Made by a program: the position numbers and the translations under genes
NCBI GenBank assembly: GCA_030144725.1
Contig: JASKMD010000016.1
Span: forward strand, 859,075-923,074
DNA from: Haematococcus lacustris
Taxonomy: Eukaryota > Chlorophyta > Chlorophyceae > Chlamydomonadales > Haematococcaceae
Length of the DNA: 64,000 bases
Reading direction: 5' to 3'
In this document: piece by piece, positions 34,329-45,960 of the stretch
How the letters are laid out: each line of letters begins with the position of its first letter
Numbering within the stretch: position 1 is the stretch's first letter
Notes under the pieces: generated by a model
Databases searched by the model: none
Told to the model about the DNA's origin: nothing
Seen by the model: the letters and a program-made list of their open reading frames with translations, nothing else

Positions 34329-34386
34329 TCGCGAGGCCAAAAACGATTCGCGGACGCGAATCAAAAGAGAGAGTACGGTAGTAATC
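34329..34386. repeat. CGCGAATC module shared with 24062-24105
   Basis: Contains the inverted repeat GATTCGCG-GA-CGCGAATC and continues AAAAGAGAGAGTACGGT. The reverse complement of 24064-24090 reads the same with one mismatch. It lies just upstream of the transposase start at 34244, so it may be part of that element's terminal region. Confidence 0.5.
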
Positions 34387-34838
34387 TAATTATACGCGAA
34401 AATCCGCACCCTAATTGTGTTGCACGAGGGCTGTAATACAACTTGTAAGGGTTGTCGACAACTTCGTGACATAGTAGTGATGCGGGCACGCGTGCCACAA
34501 CAGCGCGTACGCGCTGCCTACTTACAGTGTCTACAGCGTTAGGGTCTTGCACGTACAAAACCGACGGAGGACGAGACACCAAGAGACACCAAGGGAGGGA
34601 CACAGAAGACGCACAGCCCAACCATGTGTGTTGCCTGAAGGCGCTCAACACCCCAAGCTCTGCCAAGCCTTGCCTGAACGAGGGCAGAGTCAGGAAAACA
34701 AACCCCTCTTCCGGCCCTAGGCTGAGCCCGAGTGCATGAGCCACATGATATGTGCTGGGGTTAGTGCAGGGCTAGAAGGGAGTGGGCCGCCCAGTCAGTG
34801 ATTGCTTGCTGGGATGGATGGATGGATGGGGGGCCACT

Positions 34839-37800
34839 CTATAGCTCGTACTGGAAGCTCCACTTGCCGCCCTGCAGCTTGATGCTCGTGTTGTTCTCGC
34901 TGATCTTCAAGTATGACGCCTGCCATCAACACCACCAAGCACCAGCACCGTCCACGCATATGCTCGGTAAGCAAGCTTTGGCTGCTGTGCCTCTGCCCGC
35001 CCTGAGCAGCAGCTTGCAGCCTGGCGTGTGCCTTGCAGCTGCCTGGTGGGGACTGCCCTGCTTCATGCCGACAATTGCCGACAATCTTAACCCTGACCAC
35101 CCACACGTGTCCGTACTTGGATGCTGCCATCGCTGCATGCTAGCCCACTGCCTGCCCTGAACACTGCCACCCACTGCTCTCAGTGCGCAATGCTGGTGGT
35201 GCCTGTCTCACACTCCTGTCTCGCACTGTACAAGGCTGGCAGGGGCAGGACCCTGCAGCTGCACTTCTCCATGCCAACAATGCATCCAAGACCTGGTGCC
35301 ATTGTGCTCAGCCCAGTCTCGCGCCATGCCACAGTTATCAAGCAGCGGCAGCGGCAGCAGCAGCAGCAGGGGGGCAGCAGCAGCAGCAGCAGCAGGGGGG
35401 CAGCAGCAGCAGCAGCAGCAGGGGGGCAGCAGTAGCAGGGGGGCAGCAGCAGCAGCAGGGGGAAGCAGTAGCAGAGGCAGGGCACCCACCTGGTATAAAG
35501 CAGGGGCAGGGCCAGCAGGTCCTTTGTTCACCTCCAGGGGGAAGGTGGCCAGGTCCAGGCCCACGCTCACCTGCACATCGGCAGTGGACCGACCATGCAG
35601 GTCAGGAGGCAGGTTGGCTGGCAGGCAAGCGAGGGCAGGTGGGCAATGGCAGGTGTACAAGCCAGCTAGCCAGTGAGGGCGGGCAAGCAAGGACAGGCAA
35701 GTGCGGGCAGGTGGGCAAGGAAGGGTGGTTGGGTGGCGCTGCAGTCAGTTGTGTTGTTGTCCACCTTCAGGTCCTGGCGACTGGTCACATTGTACTTGAG
35801 CAGCTTCAGCCGCAGCCCTGCCTTGACCTTGGCCTGCACCACCACCACCCCCACCACCACCAGTGTATGCGGCACCAGCATAGCAGCCTTGCCATCCCCG
35901 CAGCCAGCGAGCTTCGTCATGCGATGCACACAGTCAAGTTTGGCAATGCACACAGCGCCATCACGTGCAGCGCATCAGGCACGCTGAGGCTGCTGGCCCC
36001 CTACCCCTCTCAAGGCCAGGCTGGCCAAGCAGGCAATGTCCTGGTCAGCCTGCTTGCTTAGGCTGCAATGTCTTCTGTGGCTCGGAGCTGGTCAGGCCTA
36101 ACCCACCCTACCCTCTCAGGTCCAGCCAGGTCAGCACACCCACCTCAGTGGTGCGTGGGTCTACCTCTGCCACTGCTTTGGCGGTGATCAGCAGGTCGGT
36201 GCGAGGAGAGTGGATGATGACCTGGGGCAGGTGAGGGGACCACAGGGGCAGCAGGAGGGATGAAGGTAGGGGCAAAGGCAGGGGCAGGGGCAGGGGCAAA
36301 GGCAGGGGCAGGGGCAGGGAGGGCGGGAGGGAGGAGGTGCTGCGGGCTGTGCCCTGCTGCTTGCCTGTGGTGCCTTCTTGACGAACAAAGCAGCGCGCCA
36401 GCCGGAGCCAGGTGGGGCAGCGCTGCAGTAGGTGGTGCCTGGGCTGATGCACCAGTCCTGTGTAGGCAACTCAGGGCACACAGCAGCCAGGCACACAGCA
36501 GCAACGCCGCCTGGTCAGTAGCCTGCCCGGTCACAATGGAGTGGCGTGGCGCAATGGGCCACGCAGGGAGCCACTGCAGGAGGTGGTCAAGGGGTCAGGG
36601 GTCAGATGTCAGGGGTCAGGGGGTGGGACTACCAGGACCCAGCTGCCTGACCCCCCATTGACCCCCACAGCAGCAGCAGTCAAGAAGGAAAACAGCAGCA
36701 GTAGCAGCAGCAGAGGCGGCGGCGGCGGCGGCGCCTCACACTGTTACCTACACACCACCCTCACCCCACAGTGGTGAGTCTTTTTCAACAGACCCGCTTG
36801 CTAGGCAGACCCTTCACAGACCCAGACCCAGATTTGCAGTCCAGCACCACCGTACCCCACTGTTCAACATTGCTTGACAAGACCCTGACCCTGACCCTGA
36901 CCCTGACCCTGACCCTGACCCTGACCCTGACCCTGACCCTGACCCTGGCCCTGACCCTGACCCTGACCCTGGCCCTGACCCTGACCCTGACCCTGACCCT
37001 GACCCTGACCCTGACCCTGACCCTGACCCTGACCCTGACCCTGACCCTGACCCTGACCCTGACCCTGACCCTGACCCTGACCCTGACCCTGGCCCTGACC
37101 CTGACCCTGACCCTGGCCCTGACCCTGACCCTGACCCTGACCCTGACCCTGACCCTGACCCTGACCCTGACCCTGACCCTGGCCCTGACCCTGACCCTGA
37201 CCCTGACCCTGACCCTGACCCTGACCCTGACCCTGACCCTGACCCTGACCCTGACCCTGACCCTGACCCTGACCCTGACCCTGGCCCTGACCCTGGCCCT
37301 GACCCTGACCCTGACCCTGGCCCTGACCCTGACCCTGACCCTGACCCTGACCCTGACCCTGACCCTGACCCTGACCCTGACCCTGACCCTGACCCTGACC
37401 CTGACCCTGACCCTGACCCTGACCCTGACCCTGACCCTGACCCTGACCCTGGCCCTGACCCTGACCCTGACCCTGACCCTGACCCTGACCCAGGCCTGCC
37501 AGCAAGGGCAATGCACAGAGGTCATTGGGCCTGGCACTGGGTGGCTGGGGGGGGGCTGACCTGGGCCGCCAGCCAGCAGGAATACAAAGTGTGGCCAGGA
37601 GTGACATATAAGTGAAGGAGGTGACAACCCTGGGCTCCCCGGCTTACCCGCCCGCCACCCCCTTACAGTGAGCAGCAGTGGCCGCCAGCCTGCCGGCAGC
37701 AGCCGGTCCGGGTCGATGCTCAGCTCCCTCAGCTCCTTGTTAACAGCCCTGCACTAGGCGGCAGCAGCAGTAGCAGCGGCAGCATCAGAAGCAGCAGCGG

Positions 37801-39903
37801 CAGCAGCAGCAGTAGCGATGGCAGTGGTAGCAGCAGCAGAGGTAGCAGCAGCAGCGGCGGGTGGTGGCAGCAGGGACCCCCATCCCCACCACCCGCCTGC
37901 TCTGCTGGCAGAGGACAGACGGCACCGCAGCCATTGAGATGTCTGCTGCTCGCTGCTCCTCAACTGGCCCCCTTTGACTACTACTACTCTGGCTGTTGAG
38001 TCAGGGCCAGAGGCTGCAAAGATGGGTCGTGGGGTCACCATGCCAGTCATGAAAATGCCAGTGCATGCCCAGTCATGCTCCCAATGACAGGCAACATTAC
38101 TTTTATTGTTTATGTATTTTTCTTTCTACACGAACTCTGTACATGCACCATCCTAAACCTTGCCTGACGCCATCCACGTCATCTAGTCATGCTTCACCTT
38201 GCCACCAACACCTAGCGCCCATGTCAGCAGAGACCTGTATTCCTATCAACCAGCCACCACCACAGCTGCCTTGCTAAGGCTGTGACTGCCTGCCTGCCTG
38301 CCTGCTCACACCCAGCCGCCCCAGCAACCCAGCCATCCAGACCAGCTGACACCCAGCTGCCCAGCCATCAGTGCACTTGCGTGCCAGACCCAGCACAGGC
38401 TGGCAAATCCCTTGAAGACACTGCACGCTTCCTGCAGGGCTGACCTGAGCAGCGCTGGGTGGCAGACAGGGCGGCCCTGGACCCCTGGTCTCTTGCAGCT
38501 CAGCAGAGCCACGCGTGTAAGCTGTTGCTAGCCATGCCATGACCCTGCCCCTGCCCCTGCCCCTGCCCCTGGCCCTGCTCCAGTCAAGGTAGCCAGGCAT
38601 CACCAGCCAGCCCGCCCACCTCACCTGATCTGTTCCCGGGTGCTGCGGTCATCCAGCGGCTTGTCATTCAGGCGCTGTCGCAGCTGCTGCAGCTGGGCCG
38701 CTGTGTACACCCTCTGCAGGTCAGGCAGGGGCGGCAGCTACTGCCAGGCTGCAAGCCTGCCTCAACTGCACAGCCACCTCATGCTGCCAGCCTGCTGGCA
38801 CCACGCCTAAAGTAAAGCTGCCACACAGCAAACCTGCCGCCACACCCTCAAGCCAAGCTTGCTCGCAGGCATGCCCAGCAGCCACTCCAGTGGCGCCCAG
38901 CCTAAGGTGCCCTCAAGCACTGAGCCAGGAGCCATGGGTGACCATGGGCTATCAACTATTGCAGCTGCCCCTGAAGGACCAAGTGGCACCCAGCCTCAAG
39001 TGGAAGGAGCCAGACTGGACCAAGCCTGTTGCCAAAGGGTGGCTGTATTCTGTCACCTGCCCTCCACGCTGGCAGGAACACCCTTTGCTGAATTTGGGGG
39101 AGGGGATGGCACTGCGGTGGTTGAGGACAAGGGAGTCTTCTTGTGTACTGCTATTGCTAAGTGGTTGCCTGAGGTGCTGCAATCCGCCATCAGTGTCAAC
39201 CACCACCAACAACTACTAACCTGCATGGAGGGTTTGTTGCTGTACAGGTTCTTGCGCAGGTAGCCACGCATGCTGTAGTCCCCAGTGGAGGTGTTCAGGT
39301 AGCCCTGCAGCACAAGCCGGACACTGCCATGGCTCTGCTGCTCATAGCCCGCTGCCACCAGCCTGCAGCCTGTCCTCAGTTGCCCAGTGCTTGGCCCCAG
39401 CCCGCACCCTGTGCCCTGGCGCTCACGGCCTTGCCCCTTAGGACCTGCCTGTTGGCCCCTGAGTCTCAGCTTGCATGACCTGTATCCTGCAAAGACCCTG
39501 CACCCAGGTTTTGAGCCCCATGCTGCTGCCTGCTGCTAGACTGTATGACAGATTCCTACGTCGATGGCTGCTGGCATGGCCTCTGGGATCCCTAGGCTGC
39601 TCCGACAATTCGCTGGGCTCCAGCACACCTTGTACTTCAGCTCGATCTGCACACAGGGCAGGCATGGCGGGTTCAGACAGCTGCATTGTGATACGAGCTC
39701 TTTTCCTTTAAACAGTGGCGCCTACCAATGGCGCCTACCAGTGGCGCCTACCAGTGGCGCCTACCAATGTAGGCCTGAAACATGTAGCTCTACTCACCTT
39801 TCGAAAAGACTCCACAAGCTGCCGGCACTCTACTGACAGCTGCCGGCTGCTGGCGTCCCATGTCGCGGTGGTCCTCATTGACCCAATCAGGTCACATTCC
39901 GCG
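34839..39903 (-). CDS. Intron-rich gene of unknown function (partial exon set)
   Basis: Several GT-AG-bounded minus-strand exons with coherent sequence can be read, in order: 39903-39798 (AECDLIGSMRTTATWDASSR...), 39646-39629 (IELKYK or longer), about 39385-39223 (LVAAGYEQQSHGSVRLVLQG...NKPSMQ), about 38715-38626 (RVYTAAQLQQLRQRLNDKPL...), about 37750-37665 (VNKELRELSIDPDRLLPAGW), about 36460-36375 (DWCISPGTTYCSAAPPGSGW), about 36223-36146 (VIIHSPRTDLLITAKAVAEV), about 35833-35770 (AKVKAGLRLKLLKYNVTSRQ), 35570-35490 (VSVGLDLATFPLEVNKGPAG) and a last exon 34919-34839 ending in GGKWSFQYEL and a TAG stop. Composition suggests a beta-rich, possibly secreted protein. Introns hold several satellites (35340-35470, 36881-37491). 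The exon set is incomplete, some boundaries are guesses, and it might be more than one gene. Confidence 0.45.
35340..35475. repeat. (CAG)n/GGGGGG minisatellite in an intron
   Basis: Same composition as the 25804-26535 array: CAG runs broken by six G. Confidence 0.9.
36250..36325. repeat. (GGGGCA)n array
   Basis: Hexanucleotide GGGGCA/AGGGGC copies within an intron of the minus-strand gene; a related (CCCTGC)n run is at 38541-38572. Confidence 0.75.
36881..37491. repeat. (ACCCTG)n hexanucleotide array with GCCCTG variants
   Basis: About 610 bp of ACCCTG units, with single A-to-G variant units (TGGCCC) scattered in recurring spacings, pointing to expansion by block duplication. It lies within an intron of the minus-strand gene. 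Confidence 0.95.
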
Positions 39904-40228
39904 CTGCAGGTAGGCACATGGTATCTTTGTCAATACATATCGCCCCATCGGGTAGCGGTAGCATCTTTACATACTCGCTGAGCTCCTCTTCAGCTCCCGA
40001 CGTTTCCGCAACGTCGGCAGCCGCCTGCGCCATGTTTTGCGTGCTTGAGGCTCAGAGTGTAGGGGGACACTTGCTTGTGCTGTTGGGCAACGCTGCATCA
40101 TGGCTTTTCATCTTCACTAAGATTGTTTGGGGAATCGTAACTGCTCTGTAGATTTAATCGTTGACCGTCAATCCTCGTCCGGGAGCCACAAAGCTACAAA
40201 GCCTCAGAGTCATGCATTTGACAAAATG

Positions 40229-40440
40229 GTAAGCAAGGCGGACAAAGGAAAACAATCGGATTACACTGGGCAGGCAGCCCACCCAACTCACCAAGGCACA
40301 GGCAAGGGCAAAGCTGCCACGGCCAAATCCGCACCGCAGGCAGCCAGGTGGGTACACAAGGACATTAATGCATCGCTGAATATGCAGCACGTTGGCGAGA
40401 GCAAGTGACGGCCGCTGGGGTTTGTTGGTGACCAGAGCAA
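40229..40440 (+). pseudogene. Fanzor/TnpB-like C-terminal remnant
   Basis: The frame reads MVSKADKGKQSDYTG... then RWVHKDINASLNMQHVGESK, a TGA at 40406-40408, and RPLGF. The D-x-N-A-x-x-N segment is the RuvC-III-like end of TnpB/Fanzor nucleases (OrfB family), and in algal members I remember it is followed by GES(K/R)WRPLE. Here the Trp codon position is TGA. Upstream RuvC-I/II and zinc-ribbon parts are not visible, so this is a small decayed fragment. The identification rests on motif memory. Confidence 0.42.
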
Positions 40441-40449
40441 CTAGCCCTA

Positions 40450-41360
40450 CCTGCTAAGGTGAGGCAGTACCCTAGCCGGGGGTACAATAGGGGGTCAGCT
40501 TACATTAGTGCATGTTTGTCGCATCAACCGCTGTGGAACACATGGTGCTGTTGGCTGCATGCACGTTGCCTCCTGAACACGTGGGCGCCCAAGCTCTGCT
40601 ATGCAGCAGACACAGCGCGAAGGCCTGCTGGGTAAGGCCCCTTGTGTGAGCGCAGAAACAAATGGCTTTTGATACATCACACAGATACATCTCACCCTGC
40701 TTCCAAACAGACTGTTTGCTAGCTGAGCAGACAATTCACGAGTCTGTAACAGAGCACATCAACAGACTATAGCAAGCATGACCCACCAGGTGATGCGATG
40801 CACGTTTCGACAAATACAATGTCCACATATGTACAGAGAGCACACCATCACACTGTAGACTACCTCGCAGATGCAAAACCACAATGCTTCACTAGCGTTG
40901 TGTCCGCTAGTTCAAGGGGTCCGGAACATGCCAAACGCAAATGCATTGCCCCAAGTCCGCGTGTACTTTCGCGCTGCTTCTCTGCCTATTACCTCCCAGA
41001 TGCTTTCCAAGTCATGAACCTCAGTCTAGCTGACAGCGTGATCTGTTGCACTGGGGTGTGATGAGCAGCTGACCTTTTGCTGCGGTAGCCTACTTCCTAG
41101 ACTACTAGTCTACCTGTCGGCCAGGACTGAAACACGCTATTTGCGGGATTGCTGAGAAGGCTACCAGCAACACTCCACACTGGGAGCTGCGGTCTAGTCT
41201 TGCCTCTGACACTGCTGCTGGCGCAGGCCCTGCAGAGCAGCAAGGTGTATGAAGAGTGTGGCACTCCCTCTGTCATTGGTCAAATGTGCACCACTAACAT
41301 GGTTTGAACCGTGTCACCTGACCATGGGCAATGGAGGGGTTGAGTCAGCTACTCAACACC
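40450..41360. other. No gene recognised
   Basis: Unique sequence between the Fanzor-like remnant and the 3' end of the DNL zinc-finger gene. No repeat arrays, no coherent spliced frame. Confidence 0.45.
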
Positions 41361-41364
41361 AACC

Positions 41365-42569
41365 CTAACCCGCACAAGACCAAGACATGGCATGACATGT
41401 GAACTTTGTTGAAGCACTCATGCAACATCGATAGGCACTAGGCGCCAGCACCCTTGACAAGAGTGCTTCCCCGCTCACCTTGCTGCACCCATGACCGGTC
41501 ATTGGAACTCGTGTTTCCTCAACATCCTCCTCGTCCTCCTCCTCCTCTACCCCTGCCTCTGTATCGCTGTCGTCCTCTTCCTCATCGTCCGTGAATTGGC
41601 TGCAAGCCACCTCATTGGTCTCGCCCAACATCAGCTCATAGTCGAACGAGCAGTCCTCCTCATCCTCTCGCAGCTCTTGCTCAAGGTCTTGCTTCCATAT
41701 TGAAAACACATCATGGGCTTGCTGTGTCGAGGTGGGAGAGCTGGCGGCAACGGCGGTGTGCACAGACCATCCCTGGAACCAGACATCAAGGAGCAGACGG
41801 CCTAGATTGTGGCTCAGTGCTATAGGAAACCCTTGTGGCAAAAGCACTAGCATGGTGGTATTTGGAGGGTGCAGCCACACCCGCGTACTGACCTTCTGGC
41901 CAAACCAACCCAGGTGATCTGCAGGCAGACACAACAGTACAAATAGCAGAGCGGCTCAAGCATCACAGCAGTGCTTAAGCTGCGTCCTCCTTATCATCGT
42001 CTGGCAAGAACAAGCGCGCACCTGCAATGAGGTGCTGCTTCTCACAGCCTGGGCAGCGCACCTGCAACATGAGTAGGCAGCCCGGGCAATTAATGTGCTG
42101 CAAGCAGAGTGCAAGCCCTTCATGTGCAACAAGCCACGCCAAAGTGTCACTGCCACATTTTGTCAGTTTTTACATCTCACCACAACGACACCAGTCTCAT
42201 AAGATTGCCGTGAGAACGTTTTGATACTGCGTGTGCTGCAATGTGTGCATGTGAAGGCCATTGCCATTTGGGGCTGAATCCTGCACGTGCATTGAACAAA
42301 CACTAGGTCAGCATCACGAAGCGCAGCACACTAGCTACCAAGTCTACAATCTCAGCCGTTCACCTGCCCAGCTCCTGTTGGCTTTCGTGGGAAGGGCTGT
42401 TGGCACGCAGGCCACTGACGCCGGTGCTCGCTTCATGGCTTGTGAATGCAGCGCCTTGGATGGCCGCCACCGATTGGCCAGCGCACAGGGCGGTGCTATG
42501 CGACCGCCAGGCCCGTTTGCAGCTGTCAAGAGCTGAGCTCCGCAGACCTGAGAGAAGCGAGACGTGCAT
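41365..42569 (-). CDS. DNL-type zinc-finger protein (Zim17/HEP1-like Hsp70 escort)
   Basis: Predicted organellar Hsp70 co-factor that keeps mtHsp70-type chaperones soluble. Exons: 42569-42364, 42280-42181, 42061-42022, 41918 onward, with introns of 83, 119 and 103 nt, all GT-AG and phase-consistent. Exon 1 starts MHVSLLSGLRSSALDSCKRA, an Arg/Ser-rich, acid-poor presequence like a mitochondrial (or plastid) transit peptide. Exons 2-4 together give the DNL signature: FTCTHCSTRSIKTFSRQSYE, then RCPGC, HLIA and DHLGWF, with both CxxC pairs intact. The last exon continues in frame into a very acidic tail (DDEEEDDSDTEAGVEEEEDE) and stops at 41365. Its end is uncertain: GTCAGT after GQK (about 41892) and GTGAGC at 41478 could be donors. 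The acidic extension is unusual for the family. Confidence 0.8.
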
Positions 42570-42599
42570 ACGTGTGGCTAATGTTTGCCGAGAACGGCT

Positions 42600-44080
42600 A
42601 CGTGGAAAGACATTAAAGGTTCCTACCTTTTGCCAGTAAGTTCAACATTTGCTGTGCTCGAGAATGTGTTAATAGTTACGTCCGACGCACTCCTGTCCAC
42701 TGGGGTGGCTTGGATATGGGCATATTCTCACTCATCCTTCCGGAAGACCACAGCTCCGACACTCGCCTTCATGAACCGATAAACTGGCTTGACTGGTGGG
42801 TTTGTAATCCAGATGCTGGCGTGGCCCGGCATAGGTAGGCCCGCCTAAAAATCCCGCGACCAAAGTCTTCCCGGTCCAAGTCAGGCGCCAATACAGGCCC
42901 CTGGCAGCCTGGCAGCACCAACCCGCCAACATCTTGCCAGCCGCCTCCCTGCCTTGAAACAACGTCCATGATCACTGTGCCCTTCCAACATCCATGATCA
43001 CTGTGGGTTGGGTCACCCAACTTGGGTGCCGTGTAACAATGGTGGGGAACTGCTGACATTTAGGATTGCAAGTTGGGGTGGACAGGCAGATGGTTGTAGA
43101 GCCTTGCAAAAGGCTGAGAGATAGAAAAAGGGTTCTTTTAGAAAGAGTGACAGGGCTACCGGTCAGGTTAGACAAGCAAGCCAAAAAAAGTCTATTTTTC
43201 GGACGGACCTAACTGACTCTATACACCGCTTTTGGATGTAAGAATTACACGCCTTGTCGCAGCGCCGCGCAGCTTAGCATCGGCTCAGAGGAACAGGCCT
43301 ATGGTGATCGGCTGGTCCGCGACCCCGTCCAATGTTCGGATGCCCCGACCAGCACACAACGCCAGAAGCGCTCCATCGCTCTTATTTGCGCCCTTAAGTA
43401 TGTGTGCTGTTGCGGCGATGTCCTCGGCGATGTCCAGGTGCCTACAGTGTGTGCTACATGCTGCTTGCTAGGGGCTTGTCTCATGGCCGGGTTGAGGGGG
43501 TACGCCGTGAGGCTTTGGACCTGAAACTTCTTCAGCAGCTAGCTGTACCACACACTCACCCCTAGGCGCTGACCTGACCTCATCATGCATCAGTTCGGTC
43601 AATGGCGAGTGGTGGTGAGGGACACACTGCCAAAAGATCTAACTGTATGCCAAGCGTGTCAAATGCCTTGCAATGAAGACCAGGAGAACCGTATTAGTTA
43701 CATCCACAATTGTTAACTCTTGCGGATGCGCTACAACCTGTCTGCTGCTACTAAAATAGGTAAAAACATACCTCAGCCATGCCAGGGACTTTTTGCCCGC
43801 AATGATGGCCTATCCGCCAGCCTGAAGTGTAAAGTTCGGAAGCAACGACTCTTGTCCTGCCGTCGGAGTCGTTGATGGACCTTTCGGTCGATGGCAGCCG
43901 CACTTAGATGGTTTTGAGCCATGACCAGGCGCTCGAAGCGAAGCCTAGCCGGGTCCGCTAGAATGGCTGCGCTTGTATCCACTGGCCGTGCGCCATGGAC
44001 CCGCACTGCTGGCTTCATCGCTAACCAAGCCCAGGCAAGGCCCAGCCCAGCCCAGCCCTTTCCCATACCGATGCATGTGG
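42600..44080. other. No gene recognised
   Basis: Upstream of the DNL gene. CATCCATGATCACTGTG is directly repeated at about 42964 and 42990. No coherent coding segment seen; the promoter of the DNL gene should lie near 42570-42800, but no canonical element is evident. Confidence 0.4.
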
Positions 44081-44100
44081 TGTTGCATTGTTGTTTTTAG

Positions 44101-45315
44101 GCCACTGAACAGCGTCTACAAGTAGTGCTGGAAGAGCATGAACGGGAGAAGCAAGACTGGCAGCAGCAACAGCAGGACTGGCAGCAGCAGCACCAGGACT
44201 GGCAGCAGCAGCAACGCCACAGTCCACATGGCCCTGATTGTGTTGCTCAGGAGCTGGAGGCAACAGGCATAATCACAACACCATTGGAACAGCTACTCAG
44301 CCGCTACTTCAGGCCAGTCCACATCACCAATGCAGCAAGCGAGACAGCATTGAAGCCCCTCAATGACGACAAGGTGTTACGCATGAAAGAGGAGGGTGTG
44401 TCAGGACGCATCAAGATGACAGTGGAGGACACCAACAGCTGGTTGAGTGACTATTTGTCAGATGATGCCCTGGGTGGTGCAGCCAGCCCTGCGGATGCCC
44501 TGGGTGGTGCAGCCAGCCCTGCGGATGCCCTGGGTGGTGCAGCCAGCCCTGCGGATGCCCTGGGTGGTGCAGCCAGCCCTGCGGATGCCCTGGGTGGTGC
44601 AGCCAGCCCTGCAGGTGCCCTGGGAGCTGCAGCCAGCCCTGCGAGTGCCCTGGGAGCTGCAGCCAGCCCCCCGGGTGCTCAGGGTGGTGCAGCCAGCCAT
44701 GCGGGTGCCCTGGGTGGTGCAGCCAGCCCTGCAGGTGCCCTGAGAGCTGCAGCCAGCCATGCGGGTGCCCTGGGAGCTGCAGCCAGCCCTGCGGGTGCCC
44801 TGGGAGCTGCAGCCAGCCCTCCGGGTGCTCAGGGTGGTGCAGCCAGCCCTGCTGATGCTCAGGGTGGTGCAGTGTCTAAGCCTTTGCACACAGCCAAACA
44901 GGCATCACAGGCACGCAAGGTGTTGCGGGCTATGCAACGCATCACCCTCCCGGTTAAGTTACCCACAAGGGAGGAGTACAGCTCAGCAGCAAGCGCAAGG
45001 GATCAAAACACAGCACGACAGCAACGACAGGCGGACATCACCAACAAACTGCAGCATCTTGAAGACACAGCTAGGCATGTGTACAATAGTCAGCAGCCAC
45101 ACCTACCAGCCTTGCCACAGAAGGGCATCACGCTGAATCACCTCAAGCAGCTTTGTGTCCGACTGAACCTAGCCACCAAGGGTACAAAGAGTAGAATCCA
45201 GTGCTTGGAAGCAATCTCACAGCATCAGCAACAGCAGCATCAGCAAGCACCAGCAGTGGCAGCACTCATCCCTTCAAAGCGCCATGCTCCCGACAGCGTT
45301 ATGCGAATGCGCTGA
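44101..45315 (+). CDS. Gln-rich, repeat-containing protein with C-terminal SAP-like motif
   Basis: The coding exon starts after TTGTTTTTAG at 44100 and is open to the stop at 45313-45315; upstream exons are likely because no ATG opens it. Order: a charged start (RLQVVLEEHEREKQ), DWQQQQ repeats, LEQLLSRYFRPVHITNAASE then TALKPL (shared with the 19-kb protein), a 14-copy 10-residue repeat (DALGGAASPA type), a basic region, and LNHLKQLCVRLNLATKGTKS followed by RIQCLEAI, which fits the SAP DNA-binding helix-extension-helix pattern. It ends in a Gln/His-rich tail. Downstream sequence (45270-45960) is a dispersed repeat also present inverted at 24.7-25.3 kb, so the gene may belong to a mobile family. 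Function unknown. Confidence 0.55.
   Translation, partial: ATEQRLQVVLEEHEREKQDWQQQQQDWQQQHQDWQQQQRHSPHGPDCVAQELEATGIITTPLEQLLSRYFRPVHITNAASETALKPLNDDKVLRMKEEGVSGRIKMTVEDTNSWLSDYLSDDALGGAASPADALGGAASPADALGGAASPADALGGAASPADALGGAASPAGALGAAASPASALGAAASPPGAQGGAASHAGALGGAASPAGALRAAASHAGALGAAASPAGALGAAASPPGAQGGAASPADAQGGAVSKPLHTAKQASQARKVLRAMQRITLPVKLPTREEYSSAASARDQNTARQQRQADITNKLQHLEDTARHVYNSQQPHLPALPQKGITLNHLKQLCVRLNLATKGTKSRIQCLEAISQHQQQQHQQAPAVAALIPSKRHAPDSVMRMR
44461..44878 (+). repeat. 30-bp coding minisatellite
   Basis: Fourteen 30-bp units, the first five identical (GATGCCCTGGGTGGTGCAGC...). All differences are in frame, giving 10-residue repeats. Confidence 0.93.
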
Positions 45316-45960
45316 CAACAAAGCTTGCCTTTGTTGCCGAGCCCAGCCCTGCCCTGCCCAGCCTTAATCAGCCCCTTGGATACGGTGTTGACCCTGAGCC
45401 TAGCCCTTGCAAGAGCCAGAGCCCTAGCATGCATGCAGTGAATGCCACACAACACAAGTGACCAGTTACAGAGAACACAAGTGACAGTTTACAGAGAACA
45501 CAAGTGTAGGTTGGATGTTATAATGTAATGATGTGAGGTTGAATGTAATGATGTATGGTTGAGGGCCGGACGGGCCAGCCGCAAACAGCTTTTTAGGCAA
45601 AGTCCACCGCACATGTTATGAGATAGGAGGGTTCGGAGCTGGAGTTTGTGGTTGCGGGGCAGTACTAACATTCACAGCTTTGCGGGAGCTAGGAAGCCGA
45701 GCTACCCAGTACAACCGACTGAACGGACCTGGCTAGCGAGAGAGACGGGCCCCGGCCTTGGACTTTATACGTATGTCTGTAGCTAACTACAGCGACCTTG
45801 TTGCGTGGACACAACTTTAGGCCCAAACAACCATGTTCAGCCTGCGGGCCTGCGCTTCAACGCCGCTAACTTTTCTAGCACGCTGAAGCTAGCGGTGCAA
45901 CCGCGGTAGCAAATGGTGGTCTGAATGTGGAGAACAGCATGGTGCCCAATTTTCCCCTTG
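45270..45960 (+). repeat. Dispersed repeat, right copy
   Basis: It overlaps the 3' end of the 44101 gene. In another frame it reads RQRYANALTTKLAFVAEPS, matching the minus-strand reading at 25118-25300, and continues with ATGTAATGATG, CGGGCCCCGGCC and AATGTGGAGAACAGCATGGT in the same order as the 24.7-25.3 kb copy. Confidence 0.7.

Noticed and set aside
36771..37627. LTLTLT, GQGQGQ and RVRVRV frames; possible telomere
   Set aside because: Hexanucleotide array, open in several frames. It is (ACCCTG)n, not the plant/algal TTTAGGG or TTTTAGGG telomere, and it lies within a gene.
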